12,136 nt of DNA. Origin: DATAQC01 sp051001215. GTDB taxonomy: Bacteria > Actinomycetota > Acidimicrobiia > Acidimicrobiales > AC-14. Location: assembly GCA_051001215.1 (NCBI GenBank), contig JBPCNP010000043.1, forward strand, positions 1-12,136. The letters run 5' to 3'. The position numbers and the translations under genes were made by a program. This document shows, piece by piece, positions 1-6,407 of this stretch (the first letter of the stretch is position 1; the number at the start of each line of letters is the position of its first letter). Below the pieces are notes generated by a model, which was given only the letters and a program-made list of their open reading frames with translations, did not search any database and was not told where the DNA came from.

Positions 1-105
1 CGTGACCGGGCACCGGACGGACTTGCCATCGCGCGGGCGGAGGCGCACAATCACCGTGGCTCGGTCCTTCGGGACCGGCTTGGAATCCAACCCACCGGGC
101 CTCCA
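1..105. other. Left edge, unidentified sequence
   Basis: The stretch beyond the stop of the truncated MBL gene has no recognised gene. On the minus strand the MBL frame stays open after its TGA to the window edge. On the plus strand one frame is open from base 1 into the MBL antisense. Neither translation resembles a family I know, and open frames are common by chance at this GC content. The edge may be foreign sequence joined where the MBL gene was cut. Confidence 0.3.
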
Positions 106-414
106 TCAAACCCAGGCCGGTTCAATCCGCTCGCCGTGGCGCACCGGGCGATGGTCGTAGCCGAGGTTTGCCTCGGCCGACCCCAATACCGTGAGGGGCT
201 GTCGGGCGGCCAACTCGGCCAGGCCGGACAGGTAGTCGTTATGGCCATGGGTGTCGATCCCGTAGCGGATCCGCATCCCCTGGGCCCGGGCGACGGCGAA
301 GTACTCACCCACGTCGCGCTGGGGATCGAGTACCAGGGCTTCGCCGGTGTCCTCGGAGCCGATCAGGTAGGAGGCGTGGCCTAGGCCTTCGAGGTAGAAC
401 TGCTTGAAGAACAT
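106..414 (-). pseudogene. Truncated MBL-fold hydrolase (persulfide dioxygenase / rhodanese-MBL type), N-terminal part only
   Basis: The 102 residues match the start of MBL-fold proteins of the ETHE1/CstB/rhodanese-MBL group: opening MFFKQFYLEGLGHASYLIG, the V-x-DPQRDV strand, and first metal motif THGHNDYLSG (H56, H58, D60; Tyr where many relatives have His). Intact relatives have about 230-470 residues with further metal His/Asp ligands and often rhodanese domains, all missing here. Similarity stops near GERIE and a TGA follows four residues later. I see no single frameshift that restores the rest. The start is well supported: AGGAGG (bases 423-428) sits 8 nt before the ATG, in the 15-nt gap after the upstream tauE stop, so the pair was one operon. 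The family oxidises glutathione or other low-molecular-weight persulfides to sulfite. Loss of activity is inferred from the missing ligands. Confidence 0.8.
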
Positions 415-429
415 GGCGGGGACCTCCTG

Positions 430-1182
430 TCAGGTGAGGATCTGGCGGGCGGTGAAATAGACGGCGAAGCCGATGAGCAGGACGCCGAAGCCTTTGCGGA
501 GCCGGTCGGCGTGCAGCTTCGTCACCAGGTGGGACCCGGCGATGGCTCCCGGGATGGCGCCGGCGGCGAAGGCGGTGGCCAACGGCCAGTCCACGTGGCC
601 TAGGGCCCAGTGGGTCGCCAAGGTCGGAATGGACAGCACGGCGATCACCACCAGGCTGGTGCCCGCCGACTCGGGCATGGTGAGGCCGAGGACGAGGACG
701 AACAGCGGGACCAGCAGGAATCCCCCACCGTTGGCCAACAACCCGGTGAACAAGCCGATGGCGGCGGCGTTGGGGATGACCACGAACGCTCGTCGCCTGG
801 CCCGACCCGCATAGCGGGCCGCCGAGCTCAGCGGCAGCAGGATCCGGATGCCGACCAGGGCGAGCACCACCCCCGAGGCAATGAGCAGGCTTGTGCCACC
901 CACCGACGACGACAGCAGGGCGCCGACGATGGTGGCCGGGACGCCGCCCATGATCGACCAGCGGGCGATGCTGAGGTCCACCTGGTGGCGTCGGGCGTAG
1001 CCCAGCGCGCCGACGATGGCGGCAGGAATCGTCGCCGGCAGCGGAGCGGCCACCGCGATCACCCCAGGCACCCCGAGCAGGCCGAGCACAGGGGTGGCGA
1101 AGCTGGAGCCCCCGACGCCGAAGAGCGCGAACAGCACCCCAATGACGACACCGGCGACGGTGACCTCTGGCCACGGCGGCAC
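430..1182 (-). CDS. TauE/SafE family sulfite/organosulfonate exporter
   Basis: A 250-residue, strongly hydrophobic protein with the two-fold repeat of the TauE/SafE family. Repeat one begins near residue 10 (GVLFALFGVGGSSFATPVLG) and repeat two near residue 140 (GLFTGLLANGGGFLLVPLF). Each has the glycine-rich turn typical of the family, and length and about 7-8 membrane segments fit. Relatives export sulfite or other small sulfur anions. Being next to an MBL persulfide-dioxygenase-type gene and a rhodanese supports sulfite, the product of persulfide oxidation, as cargo; that is inference. The GTG at 1182 is the only usable start, because an in-frame TAG lies about 50 nt upstream with no other start codon between. 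No Shine-Dalgarno is evident. It is divergent from arsR, whose inverted repeat probably controls it. Confidence 0.88.
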   Translation of the reverse strand: MPPWPEVTVAGVVIGVLFALFGVGGSSFATPVLGLLGVPGVIAVAAPLPATIPAAIVGALGYARRHQVDLSIARWSIMGGVPATIVGALLSSSVGGTSLLIASGVVLALVGIRILLPLSSAARYAGRARRRAFVVIPNAAAIGLFTGLLANGGGFLLVPLFVLVLGLTMPESAGTSLVVIAVLSIPTLATHWALGHVDWPLATAFAAGAIPGAIAGSHLVTKLHADRLRKGFGVLLIGFAVYFTARQILT

Positions 1183-1234
1183 CGGCGCTACGTGGCCGTC
1201 GCCGGCGGCAGGACAGAACCGGGGCGGCTAGGAA

Positions 1235-1270
1235 ACAGTATGCGCACGAACGCATACTAGCTCGTGCTAG
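1235..1270. promoter_or_regulatory. Divergent operator/promoter region between tauE and arsR
   Basis: A perfect inverted repeat has arms AGTATGCG (1237-1244) and CGCATACT (1251-1258) around a 6-nt spacer. A second, CTAGC-TCGT-GCTAG (1257-1270), abuts it and ends one base before the arsR ATG. On the minus strand TACTGT (1240-1235) fits an actinobacterial -10 (TANNNT) for tauE and overlaps the left arm. ArsR-family dimers bind such 8-6-8 palindromes, so a repressor here could block both directions. The repeats are seen; that ArsR binds them is inference. Confidence 0.65.
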
Positions 1271-1271
1271 C

Positions 1272-1649
1272 ATGGCTGTCATGAAGGACGCGATCCGCAA
1301 CGACGTGATCCGAAGCAGGGTGGGGCCCAACATGCGCCAGGAGCTCGACGACCTGACCTCGGGCATGTGCCGGGCACTGAACGACCCCAAGCGCCTGGCC
1401 ATCCTGTATGCCCTGGCTGGGGGCTCCTATTCGGTCACCGAGTTGTGCGGGCTGCTCGAGGTGTCGCAGTCCAACATCTCCCAGCACCTGACCGTGCTTC
1501 GGGATCGGGGGCTCGTCGACACGCACCGAGAGGGCAACCGGGTCTTCTACAGCCTGCGGGACCTTCGGGTCGTGGACGCCATCGACCTGTTGCGTTCGGT
1601 CATGAACGACGAGTTGTCCCGGCGTCAGGCACTGCGTCACAGCGAGTAG
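1272..1649 (+). CDS. ArsR-family winged-helix repressor, probable sulfur/persulfide-responsive regulator
   Basis: A 125-residue ArsR/SmtB protein. The helix-turn-helix (about 52-80) contains VSQSNISQHLTVLRDRGLV, followed by the wing HREGNRVFYSL. Its setting, between tauE/MBL and rhodanese/DUF2892 genes, is that of BigR/SqrR-type persulfide sensors. The two sensing cysteines of that group, in alpha-2 (ILC) and alpha-5, are not present: the alpha-2 position reads LAILYAL. Its only cysteines are C33 (GMCRAL) and C59 (TELCGLL), the latter aligning with the alpha-3 Cys region of arsenic-type ArsR. There is no D-x-H...HxxH alpha-5 metal site. ATG 1272 is chosen; ATG 1281 is a close alternative. There is no Shine-Dalgarno, so translation may be leaderless. 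The inducer is uncertain. Confidence 0.88.
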   Translation: MAVMKDAIRNDVIRSRVGPNMRQELDDLTSGMCRALNDPKRLAILYALAGGSYSVTELCGLLEVSQSNISQHLTVLRDRGLVDTHREGNRVFYSLRDLRVVDAIDLLRSVMNDELSRRQALRHSE

Positions 1650-1678
1650 CTGAACCTCGGTCCCACGGGCCCCCATCT

Positions 1679-1684
1679 GAGGAG
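1679..1684 (+). promoter_or_regulatory. Strong ribosome binding site of the small ORF before the rhodanese
   Basis: GAGGAG lies 8 nt upstream of the ATG at 1693. It is one of the best Shine-Dalgarno sites in the window and marks the small ORF, not the rhodanese GTG 80 nt further on, as the site of ribosome entry. Confidence 0.7.
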
Positions 1685-1692
1685 ACGAAAGC

Positions 1693-1773
1693 ATGCCCGC
1701 ATTCCTGTCCCACCATCCTGACCACGACGATCCCCAGCCGGTCGAGTCGCCTGGTGCCTCGGGTCGGCAGTAG
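1693..1773 (+). CDS. 26-codon His/Asp/Pro-rich leader ORF coupled to the rhodanese
   Basis: ATG 1693 to TAG 1771-1773 encodes 26 residues starting MPAFLSHHPDHDDPQP, with three His and three Asp in a short stretch. A strong GAGGAG lies 8 nt upstream. The stop shares a base with the next start (TAGTG, rhodanese GTG at 1773). The rhodanese start has only weak purine-rich sequence before it, so the small ORF probably delivers ribosomes to it by translational coupling. I do not recognise the peptide. It could be a regulatory leader, a small metal-binding peptide or just a coupling device. It is not an N-terminal part of the rhodanese, which is in another frame. Confidence 0.5.
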   Translation: MPAFLSHHPDHDDPQPVESPGASGRQ

Positions 1774-2345
1774 TGGCCGACACGATCGATCCTGAGACCC
1801 TCGTCCGCAACATGGGCAAGTTCCAGGTCGTCGACGTTCGCTACCCGAACGAGTGGGAGGCCGGCCACATCGACACGGCGCTGCACATCCCCCACGACGA
1901 CCTGTTCGATCGGATCGGCGAGCTCGACCGCAACCGGCCCGTGGTGACCGTCTGTCGCAGCGGCAGCCGCAGTGCCGAGGCGGCAGACGATCTGGCCGGC
2001 GAGGGCTTCGACGTCGAGAACCTCGACGGCGGCGTGCAGGCCTGGGCCGCCAAGGGCATGCCCCTCGTGGCCGCGGATGGCAGTCCGGGAGCCGTGGCCG
2101 AACCCGAACCACCGCCCGACGACCGTCCCGAGAAGATGAAGCGGCTCCAGTCCGAGTTCTTGGACGTGATCTTCGCCGTGCAGGAGCACTTCGGTGACCG
2201 GGAGGCCTCCGAGGAGGAGATGCAGGCCTTCCTGCGCCAGCGCCTGATCGACGAAGGCAAGACGCCCGAGGAGGCCGACAAGTTCCTGGCCGACATGGGA
2301 CCCGTCGACATAGCGGACGAAGCATCGCCCACGCCGTCGCAGTAA
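1773..2345 (+). CDS. Rhodanese-domain sulfurtransferase with C-terminal helical extension
   Basis: A 190-residue cytoplasmic protein. Residues 1-95 are a single rhodanese domain: VVDVRYPNEWEAGHI at 19-33, the active-site loop CRSGSRS at 61-67 with catalytic C61, and the closing NLDGGVQAWAAKGMPL. Rhodaneses carry sulfane sulfur as a cysteine persulfide and pass it to a thiol acceptor. Residues 96-115 form a Pro/Glu-rich linker. Residues 116-180 are charged and helical (KRLQSEFLDVIFAVQEHFGD and an EEEMQAFL...EEADKFL stretch), a tail absent from simple single-domain rhodaneses and unknown to me. The GTG start is fixed by the TAGTG overlap with the leader ORF. A DUF2892 gene follows 23 nt later; in E. 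coli YgaP a rhodanese and this kind of membrane domain are fused, so the two products here may work together at the membrane. Confidence 0.88.
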   Translation: MADTIDPETLVRNMGKFQVVDVRYPNEWEAGHIDTALHIPHDDLFDRIGELDRNRPVVTVCRSGSRSAEAADDLAGEGFDVENLDGGVQAWAAKGMPLVAADGSPGAVAEPEPPPDDRPEKMKRLQSEFLDVIFAVQEHFGDREASEEEMQAFLRQRLIDEGKTPEEADKFLADMGPVDIADEASPTPSQ

Positions 2346-2368
2346 CCACCGACCAAGGAGACAACGAC

Positions 2369-2596
2369 ATGGCCGTACTGGAGTTCCTGGGTAGCCAGCC
2401 GGGGCGCATTGTGCGTATTGCAGCCGGCCTCGCCCTCGTCGCCACCGGGGCGATGCGCAGGGGCGGTTGGCTGGTGCTGGCGGCGGTCGGGTTGGTGCCG
2501 TTGGCGGCCGGCGTGTTCGACCTCTGCATTCTCGGCCCGCTCTTCCGCCTGCCCGTCGTTGGCCCGAAGTTCCGCCAAGCCATGGCCAACCGGTGA
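2369..2596 (+). CDS. DUF2892 (YgaP-type) small membrane protein
   Basis: A 75-residue protein with two hydrophobic segments (about 14-31 and 33-50) and the family pattern GRIVRIAAG...VGLVPLAAGVFDLCILGPL, ending in a short charged tail. DUF2892 is the membrane domain of YgaP-like rhodaneses and is often a separate gene in sulfur-detoxification operons; its exact job is unknown. The conserved Cys (DLCILGPL, C52) could take part in sulfur transfer, which is inference. AAGGAG at 2355-2360, 8 nt before the ATG, supports the start. Confidence 0.85.
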   Translation: MAVLEFLGSQPGRIVRIAAGLALVATGAMRRGGWLVLAAVGLVPLAAGVFDLCILGPLFRLPVVGPKFRQAMANR

Positions 2597-2663
2597 CCCA
2601 GCCACGCCATCAGCCTGTGCGCGATCGGGCGCCGTCTTCGACCCGTCTTCGACGAGACACTCC

Positions 2664-3800
2664 GTGACGCTGAGACTTGGAGGCACGCCCTTGCCCGTCA
2701 TCGGGCGGGCGCGGGTCTACGTCTGCGGGATCACGCCCTACGACACCACGCATGTGGGCCACGCCGCCACCTTCGTCTGGAGTGACGTCGCCGTGCGGCT
2801 CCTCCGCCATCTCGGTGCCGACGTGGAGGTCGCCCGAAATATCACCGACGTCGACGATGTGCTCGTGGCCGAGGCTGGCCGCCGGGGTGAGGCGTGGCGC
2901 TCCCTCGCTGCACAGCAGACCTACCGCTTCGAAGACGACATCGCCCGGCTGGGCGTGCTGCGGCCCGCGCATGAGCCGAGGGCCGCCGATCACATCGGCC
3001 ACGTCATCGATCTGGCTGCCGCCCTGGTGGATCTGGGGTACTGCTACGAGCGACGCGGCTGGGTGTTCTTCCGAGGCGACGACGTCGTCGAGCGCTCCGG
3101 GCTTGAACCCGACCAGGCTCGTGGCCTGCTGGCGGCCGTGGACCCCTCCCACCACGGCGACCTGGCCGATGGTGAGTTCGATGTTGCGCTGTGGCAGGCC
3201 TCGGCAGCCGATGAACCGGGGTGGGCCAGCCCCTGGGGTCGCGGTCGGCCGGGCTGGCACGCCGAGTGCGCAGCAATGGCGTTGGTCACGCTTGGGGCGG
3301 GCATCGATCTGCACTGCGGGGGCTCCGATCTGGCATTTCCTCATCACGCCTACGAGGCGGCTCTGGCCGAGGCCGTGACCGGCGTCCGCCCCTTCGCCCG
3401 TGCCTGGCTACGGCCTGGGAGCGTGCTCCATGAGGGTCAGAAGATGGCGAAGTCCACCGGGAACCTGGTGTTCGTCCACGACCTGTTGGAGCGGTGGTCA
3501 GCCGCCGAACTGCGCCTGGCCATCCTCGATCGACACTGGACACAGGACTGGGAGTTCGACGAGGCCAGCCTGGCCTCCACCCGGGATCGCCTGCGTACGC
3601 TGCGAGCAGCATCGCGGGCCCACGATGGACAGGAGGGGGTAGACGCCGTGGGCGAGCGCCTGAGCTCGGACCTCGACGTCCGAGGGGCACTGGCGATAGC
3701 CGAGGAGCTCGGAGGCGGGGCGGCCAGCACGGTGATCGACGTGCTGGGGCTGCACCACCACGAGTCGGTCAGACGTAGCGCAGTCGTTCCTGCTCCCTGA
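2664..3800 (+). CDS. mshC: MshC-like cysteine:GlcN-Ins ligase (mycothiol synthesis), CysS family
   Basis: A 378-residue class I cysteinyl-AMP-forming enzyme. The opening CGITPYDTTHVGHAATF (21-37) is the MshC signature; cysteinyl-tRNA synthetases read CGPTVYD. Also present are RNITDVDD (58-65), GRPGWHAECAAMAL (195-208), GGSDLAFPHH (219-228) and KMAKS (260-264, normally KMSKS). Expected zinc ligands C21, C202 and H227 are intact. MshC joins cysteine to 1-D-myo-inosityl glucosaminide, the penultimate step of mycothiol synthesis. Mycobacterial MshC has about 414 residues; the N-terminus here is shorter. GTG 2664 is chosen because LRLGGTPLPVIG follows and the upstream frame lies under the DUF2892 gene; the exact start is uncertain. 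Sitting downstream of rhodanese and DUF2892 genes, it may raise mycothiol supply for persulfide acceptance. A diverged CysS-like ligase of other specificity is less likely. Confidence 0.85.
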   Translation: MTLRLGGTPLPVIGRARVYVCGITPYDTTHVGHAATFVWSDVAVRLLRHLGADVEVARNITDVDDVLVAEAGRRGEAWRSLAAQQTYRFEDDIARLGVLRPAHEPRAADHIGHVIDLAAALVDLGYCYERRGWVFFRGDDVVERSGLEPDQARGLLAAVDPSHHGDLADGEFDVALWQASAADEPGWASPWGRGRPGWHAECAAMALVTLGAGIDLHCGGSDLAFPHHAYEAALAEAVTGVRPFARAWLRPGSVLHEGQKMAKSTGNLVFVHDLLERWSAAELRLAILDRHWTQDWEFDEASLASTRDRLRTLRAASRAHDGQEGVDAVGERLSSDLDVRGALAIAEELGGGAASTVIDVLGLHHHESVRRSAVVPAP

Positions 3801-3957
3801 GGACGAGAGACGATGGGCCGCGACCTCAGCCCTTGTAGGTCGGTACTCGCACCCCTCTCCACCGTGTCACTTGAGCCGACGGCACGGGATGGGGGTCAGC
3901 AAAGTAGCGGCGCCAAAGTGGCCAAGAATCGCTCCACTAATGCGGATGAGAGAGGAG
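3801..3957. other. Intergenic region with a lower-GC patch
   Basis: No credible gene lies between the mshC stop and the CDF remnant; a 68-codon plus-strand frame starting at 3813 does not look like protein. From about 3890 to 3990 the base composition drops visibly (runs such as GTTAGAAAAAGG) relative to both neighbours. This patch runs into the point where CDF similarity ends, consistent with an insertion or deletion junction. No clear hairpin terminator was found. Confidence 0.4.
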
Positions 3958-4806
3958 TTAGAAAAAGGGGAACAAGCGCACCCGGTGCTGTAATCGACGC
4001 GTGCATCCAGTGCCGGTGACCTCAGACACTACGAAGAGGATGGCCACGGTGATGGCCAGGCCGACGAGGGGGTTGGCGAGGCGGAAGCCGAAGGCGACGC
4101 CAATGGCCCCGACCACCACCGCCAGCGACGTGAGGCCGTCGGTGCGGGCGTGCAGCCCGTCGGCCACCAGGGCGCCGGAGCCGATCTTGCGGCCCACCCG
4201 GATCCGGGTAGACGGCGACCAGCTCGTTGCCGGCGAAGCCGATGAGCCCGGCGGCCATGACCCAGCCGACGTTGCGCACGTCGGTGGGGTGCAGGAGGCG
4301 GCGCACCGACTCCCATGCCGCCACCGCCGAGAACAGGGCGATCATGGCCACGATGAAGATGCCGGCCAGGTCCTCGGCGCGGCCGTAGCCGTAGGGTGTA
4401 GCGCCGGGTGGGCGGACGGCGGCCGAGCCAGAAGGCGACCCCGAGGGCAGGGCGGTCAGGGCGTCGGCGAAGTTGTGGATGGTGTCGCCCAGCAGCGCCA
4501 CCGACCCGCTGACGAGCACGACGGTGGCGAGCAGCGCGGCCAGGGAGAGCTTCAGGGCGCGGATGCCCTCGGCGCTGGTGGTGAGGGCCGGGTCGACCGA
4601 GTCGGCGGCATCGTGGCTGTGGGGGGCGACGAACGAGCGCAGCAGGCCGCGAAGACCGGCCGGGTGATCGTGGCCATGCAGTCGCGAGTCATCGTCGGCG
4701 GCGGCACCGTGGGCGCTGTGCTCGTGCGTCTCGTCGTGGACGTGGCCGGGTGCTGGGGATCCTCGGCGTGCCCGTGGTCGTGGGACCCGTCGTGGTGATC
4801 GGTCAC
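3958..4806 (-). pseudogene. Broken Zn-type CDF cation exporter, four indels and lost C-terminal domain
   Basis: The gene starts at GTG 4806 inside the stop of the upstream CDF gene (GTGA overlap). It has a His-rich N-terminus (MTDHHDGSHDHGHAED, then HVHDETHEHSAHG) and the transmembrane core of the family: GDTIHNFAD (HxxxD in TM2), YGYGRAEDL, GNELVAV, VADGLHARTDGLTS (HxxxD in TM5). Reading it needs four one-base corrections, each at a short G run on the plus strand: 4748-4750 and 4445-4447 are a base short, 4394-4396 and 4206-4208 a base long. The net shift is zero, so start and end share a frame. Between 4447 and 4394 the wrong frame replaces LGVAFWLGRRPPTRRYT. After TM6 (ITVAILFVV, near 4025) similarity ends and the C-terminal cytoplasmic metal domain is absent. 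Sequencing error could explain the indels but hardly the lost domain. Confidence 0.82.
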
Positions 4807-5747
4807 GAAGCCACCGCCTCCGCTGCACCCAGGGCGCGCGATGGGCTCAAGGTGACCGGGCGGGGGTTGAAGCGGACTTGGCGAACCGCCACCACCGCGC
4901 CTCGCACCGCCTCCTCCACCGCCACGCCGGTCTCCGCCGCCTTGGCGACGCTCATCGCCGGGTCGAGCCCGCCCTCGATCTCGACCATCAGGGTGCGCCC
5001 GGTCCAGCGGCCCCGGGCCGTTGCGTCCCGCACCCCGTCCACCGTTAGGGCGGCGCGCTCGGCCTCGTCGAGCACCTCGGGATCGAGGCCGTCCATGAGG
5101 TGGTGGACCAGCTCGGTGGTGACCTCAAAGCCGACGTGGAGGATGAAGACCGTAACGGCGAAGCCCGCCACCGGGTCGCCCCAGCGGTAGCCGAGGGCGA
5201 CGGCGACCAGACCCACGAGCGCCCCGGCCGAGGACAGGGCGTCGAGCCGGGAGTGATGCGCGTCGGCCACCAGCGTCGCCGACTGGATGCGCCGTCCGAC
5301 CACCGCCTTGTAGCGGGCCACCGCCTGGTTGCCGACCATGCCGAGCACGGCGCCAACCATGCCGATGGCCAGGTGGGTGGTGGCGGTGTGGTTGACGAGC
5401 TTGCGGTAGCTCTCGACCCCGGCGAACACTGCGCTGGCCCAGATGACCAGGGCCACCCCGAGTCCGGAGAGATCCTCGGCCCGCTCGTAGCCGTAGGGGT
5501 AGCGCCGGCTCGGCGGCTTCTTGGACACGGCGAAGCCGATGAACACCACCACGCTGGTGGAGACGTCGGACAGGTTGTGCAGGGCGTCGCCCAGTAGCCC
5601 GACCGATCCGGTGACCAGGGCGAGCACCAGCTCTGCGGCCCCGGTGACACCCAGGCCGACGGCGGAGACCCCGATGGCCTGGTTGGCTGCCCGGCGGTGG
5701 CCGGCCTCGTCGTGGCGCGCGAGCGTGGAGGTACGGGGCTGATCCAT
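4803..5747 (-). CDS. Cation diffusion facilitator family Zn2+/divalent metal exporter
   Basis: A 314-residue CDF protein that exports cytoplasmic metal in exchange for protons. Six membrane segments cover about 25-205. TM2 carries GDALHNLSD (H57, D61) and TM5 VADAHHSRLDALSS (H165, D169), the HxxxD/HxxxD tetrahedral site typical of the zinc group. RRYPYGYERAEDLSG (81-95) follows TM2. The C-terminal cytoplasmic domain (206-300) has HHLMDGLDPEVLDEAE and a ferredoxin-like stretch ending VRFNP. ATG 5747 is chosen; the longer frame upstream runs antisense through the divergent arsR gene. Only 22 nt separate it from that regulator, whose alpha-5 metal site fits zinc-type sensing, so metal-induced expression is likely. 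It is followed by a damaged second CDF copy. Confidence 0.92.
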   Translation of the reverse strand: MDQPRTSTLARHDEAGHRRAANQAIGVSAVGLGVTGAAELVLALVTGSVGLLGDALHNLSDVSTSVVVFIGFAVSKKPPSRRYPYGYERAEDLSGLGVALVIWASAVFAGVESYRKLVNHTATTHLAIGMVGAVLGMVGNQAVARYKAVVGRRIQSATLVADAHHSRLDALSSAGALVGLVAVALGYRWGDPVAGFAVTVFILHVGFEVTTELVHHLMDGLDPEVLDEAERAALTVDGVRDATARGRWTGRTLMVEIEGGLDPAMSVAKAAETGVAVEEAVRGAVVAVRQVRFNPRPVTLSPSRALGAAEAVAS

Positions 5748-5757
5748 GGGTGGCCAG

Positions 5758-5764
5758 TAGACTA
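5758..5764. promoter_or_regulatory. Overlapping divergent -10 elements of arsR2 and the CDF gene
   Basis: The 7-mer TAGACTA reads as TAGACT on the plus strand and TAGTCT on the minus strand, both TANNNT. The plus -10 ends 6 nt before the arsR ATG (5770), the spacing of leaderless actinobacterial promoters. The minus -10 ends 11 nt before the CDF ATG (5747). No Shine-Dalgarno is present for either gene. With a 22-nt gap the two promoters must overlap. Confidence 0.5.
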
Positions 5765-5769
5765 TCGCT

Positions 5770-6204
5770 ATGTGCACTGATGCGCAGACAGACGAACAGC
5801 CCCGGGAGATCCCCACCCCCGAGCAGGTGGAGGTGGCCGTGGGCACGCTGCGGATGCTGGCCGAGCCGACCCGCCTACGCATCCTGTGGCTCCTCGTCGA
5901 AGGCGAGCAGTCGGTCGGCCGCCTGGCCGAGCTGGCTGGCGTGGCCCCGTCAGTCGTGTCCCAGCACCTGGGCAAACTGCGCCTGGCCCGGCTGGTGACG
6001 ACCCGTCGGGACGGGAACCGCATCTTCTACGCCGCCGCCGACGTCCACGTCCGCCAGCTGCTGGAGGAGGCGCTGTTCCATGCCGACCACCTGGTCGGCG
6101 GCATCGCCGACCACGAATCCACCCGCCGCCGAGACAAGCCACCGTTGGCATCCCCGACCGGGAGGTCCGGCAGTGCTCTCGAGCGGGCGCCGATGTCCCC
6201 ATAG
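5770..6204 (+). CDS. ArsR/SmtB-family metal sensor with alpha-5 site (CzrA/NmtR type)
   Basis: A 144-residue metalloregulator. The winged helix spans about 25-90: LAEPTRLRILWLL, recognition region VAPSVVSQHLGKLRLARLV, wing TTRRDGNRIFYAA. The alpha-5 metal motif is complete: D91-x-H93, then ten residues, H104-x-x-H107 (DVHVRQLLEE and FHADH), with the spacing of CzrA. In this group Zn, Co or Ni binding releases the DNA. The extra tail (115-144) is basic and probably disordered. C2 is the only cysteine, so a CadC/CmtR-type thiolate site is excluded. It is divergent from the CDF exporter with shared -10 sequence and likely represses both. TGTGCA-CTGA-TGCGCA at 5771-5786, one mismatch from a perfect palindrome, could be part of its operator. 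Confidence 0.9.
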   Translation: MCTDAQTDEQPREIPTPEQVEVAVGTLRMLAEPTRLRILWLLVEGEQSVGRLAELAGVAPSVVSQHLGKLRLARLVTTRRDGNRIFYAAADVHVRQLLEEALFHADHLVGGIADHESTRRRDKPPLASPTGRSGSALERAPMSP

Positions 6205-6407
6205 GGCGTGAACGCCTGGGCCCGACGCCGACCCGCCTCGGGAAGGGCGCTGGATTGAGGTCATCTGGGTAACGGCGCCAGGATCGAACACGGTGAGAAG
6301 TGCCTCGAAGTCCCGCCCGGCGGGCCCAAGCCTTCGCCACCCCGGGACCTCTCGGGACGGAAGTGGTAAGCGTCTCCTTTCCGTCCAGTCCCCCATCTTG
6401 GTGGTCC

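Noticed and set aside
305..1402. 365-codon minus-strand frame across tauE and arsR
   Set aside because: Arg/Pro/His-rich translation without domain pattern; it is the shifted frame of tauE, which has clear TauE/SafE repeats.
2409..2663. Longer N-terminus for the MshC-like protein
   Set aside because: This part overlaps the DUF2892 gene in another frame and reads as low-complexity Ser/Cys/Arg sequence unlike MshC.
1257..2701. Several long minus-strand frames opposite arsR, rhodanese and DUF2892
   Set aside because: They mirror genes with clear motifs on the plus strand and show only GC-driven openness.
5748..6023. Upstream extension of the intact CDF gene
   Set aside because: It lies antisense to arsR with its conserved helix-turn-helix; the CDF N-terminus is naturally placed at ATG 5747.
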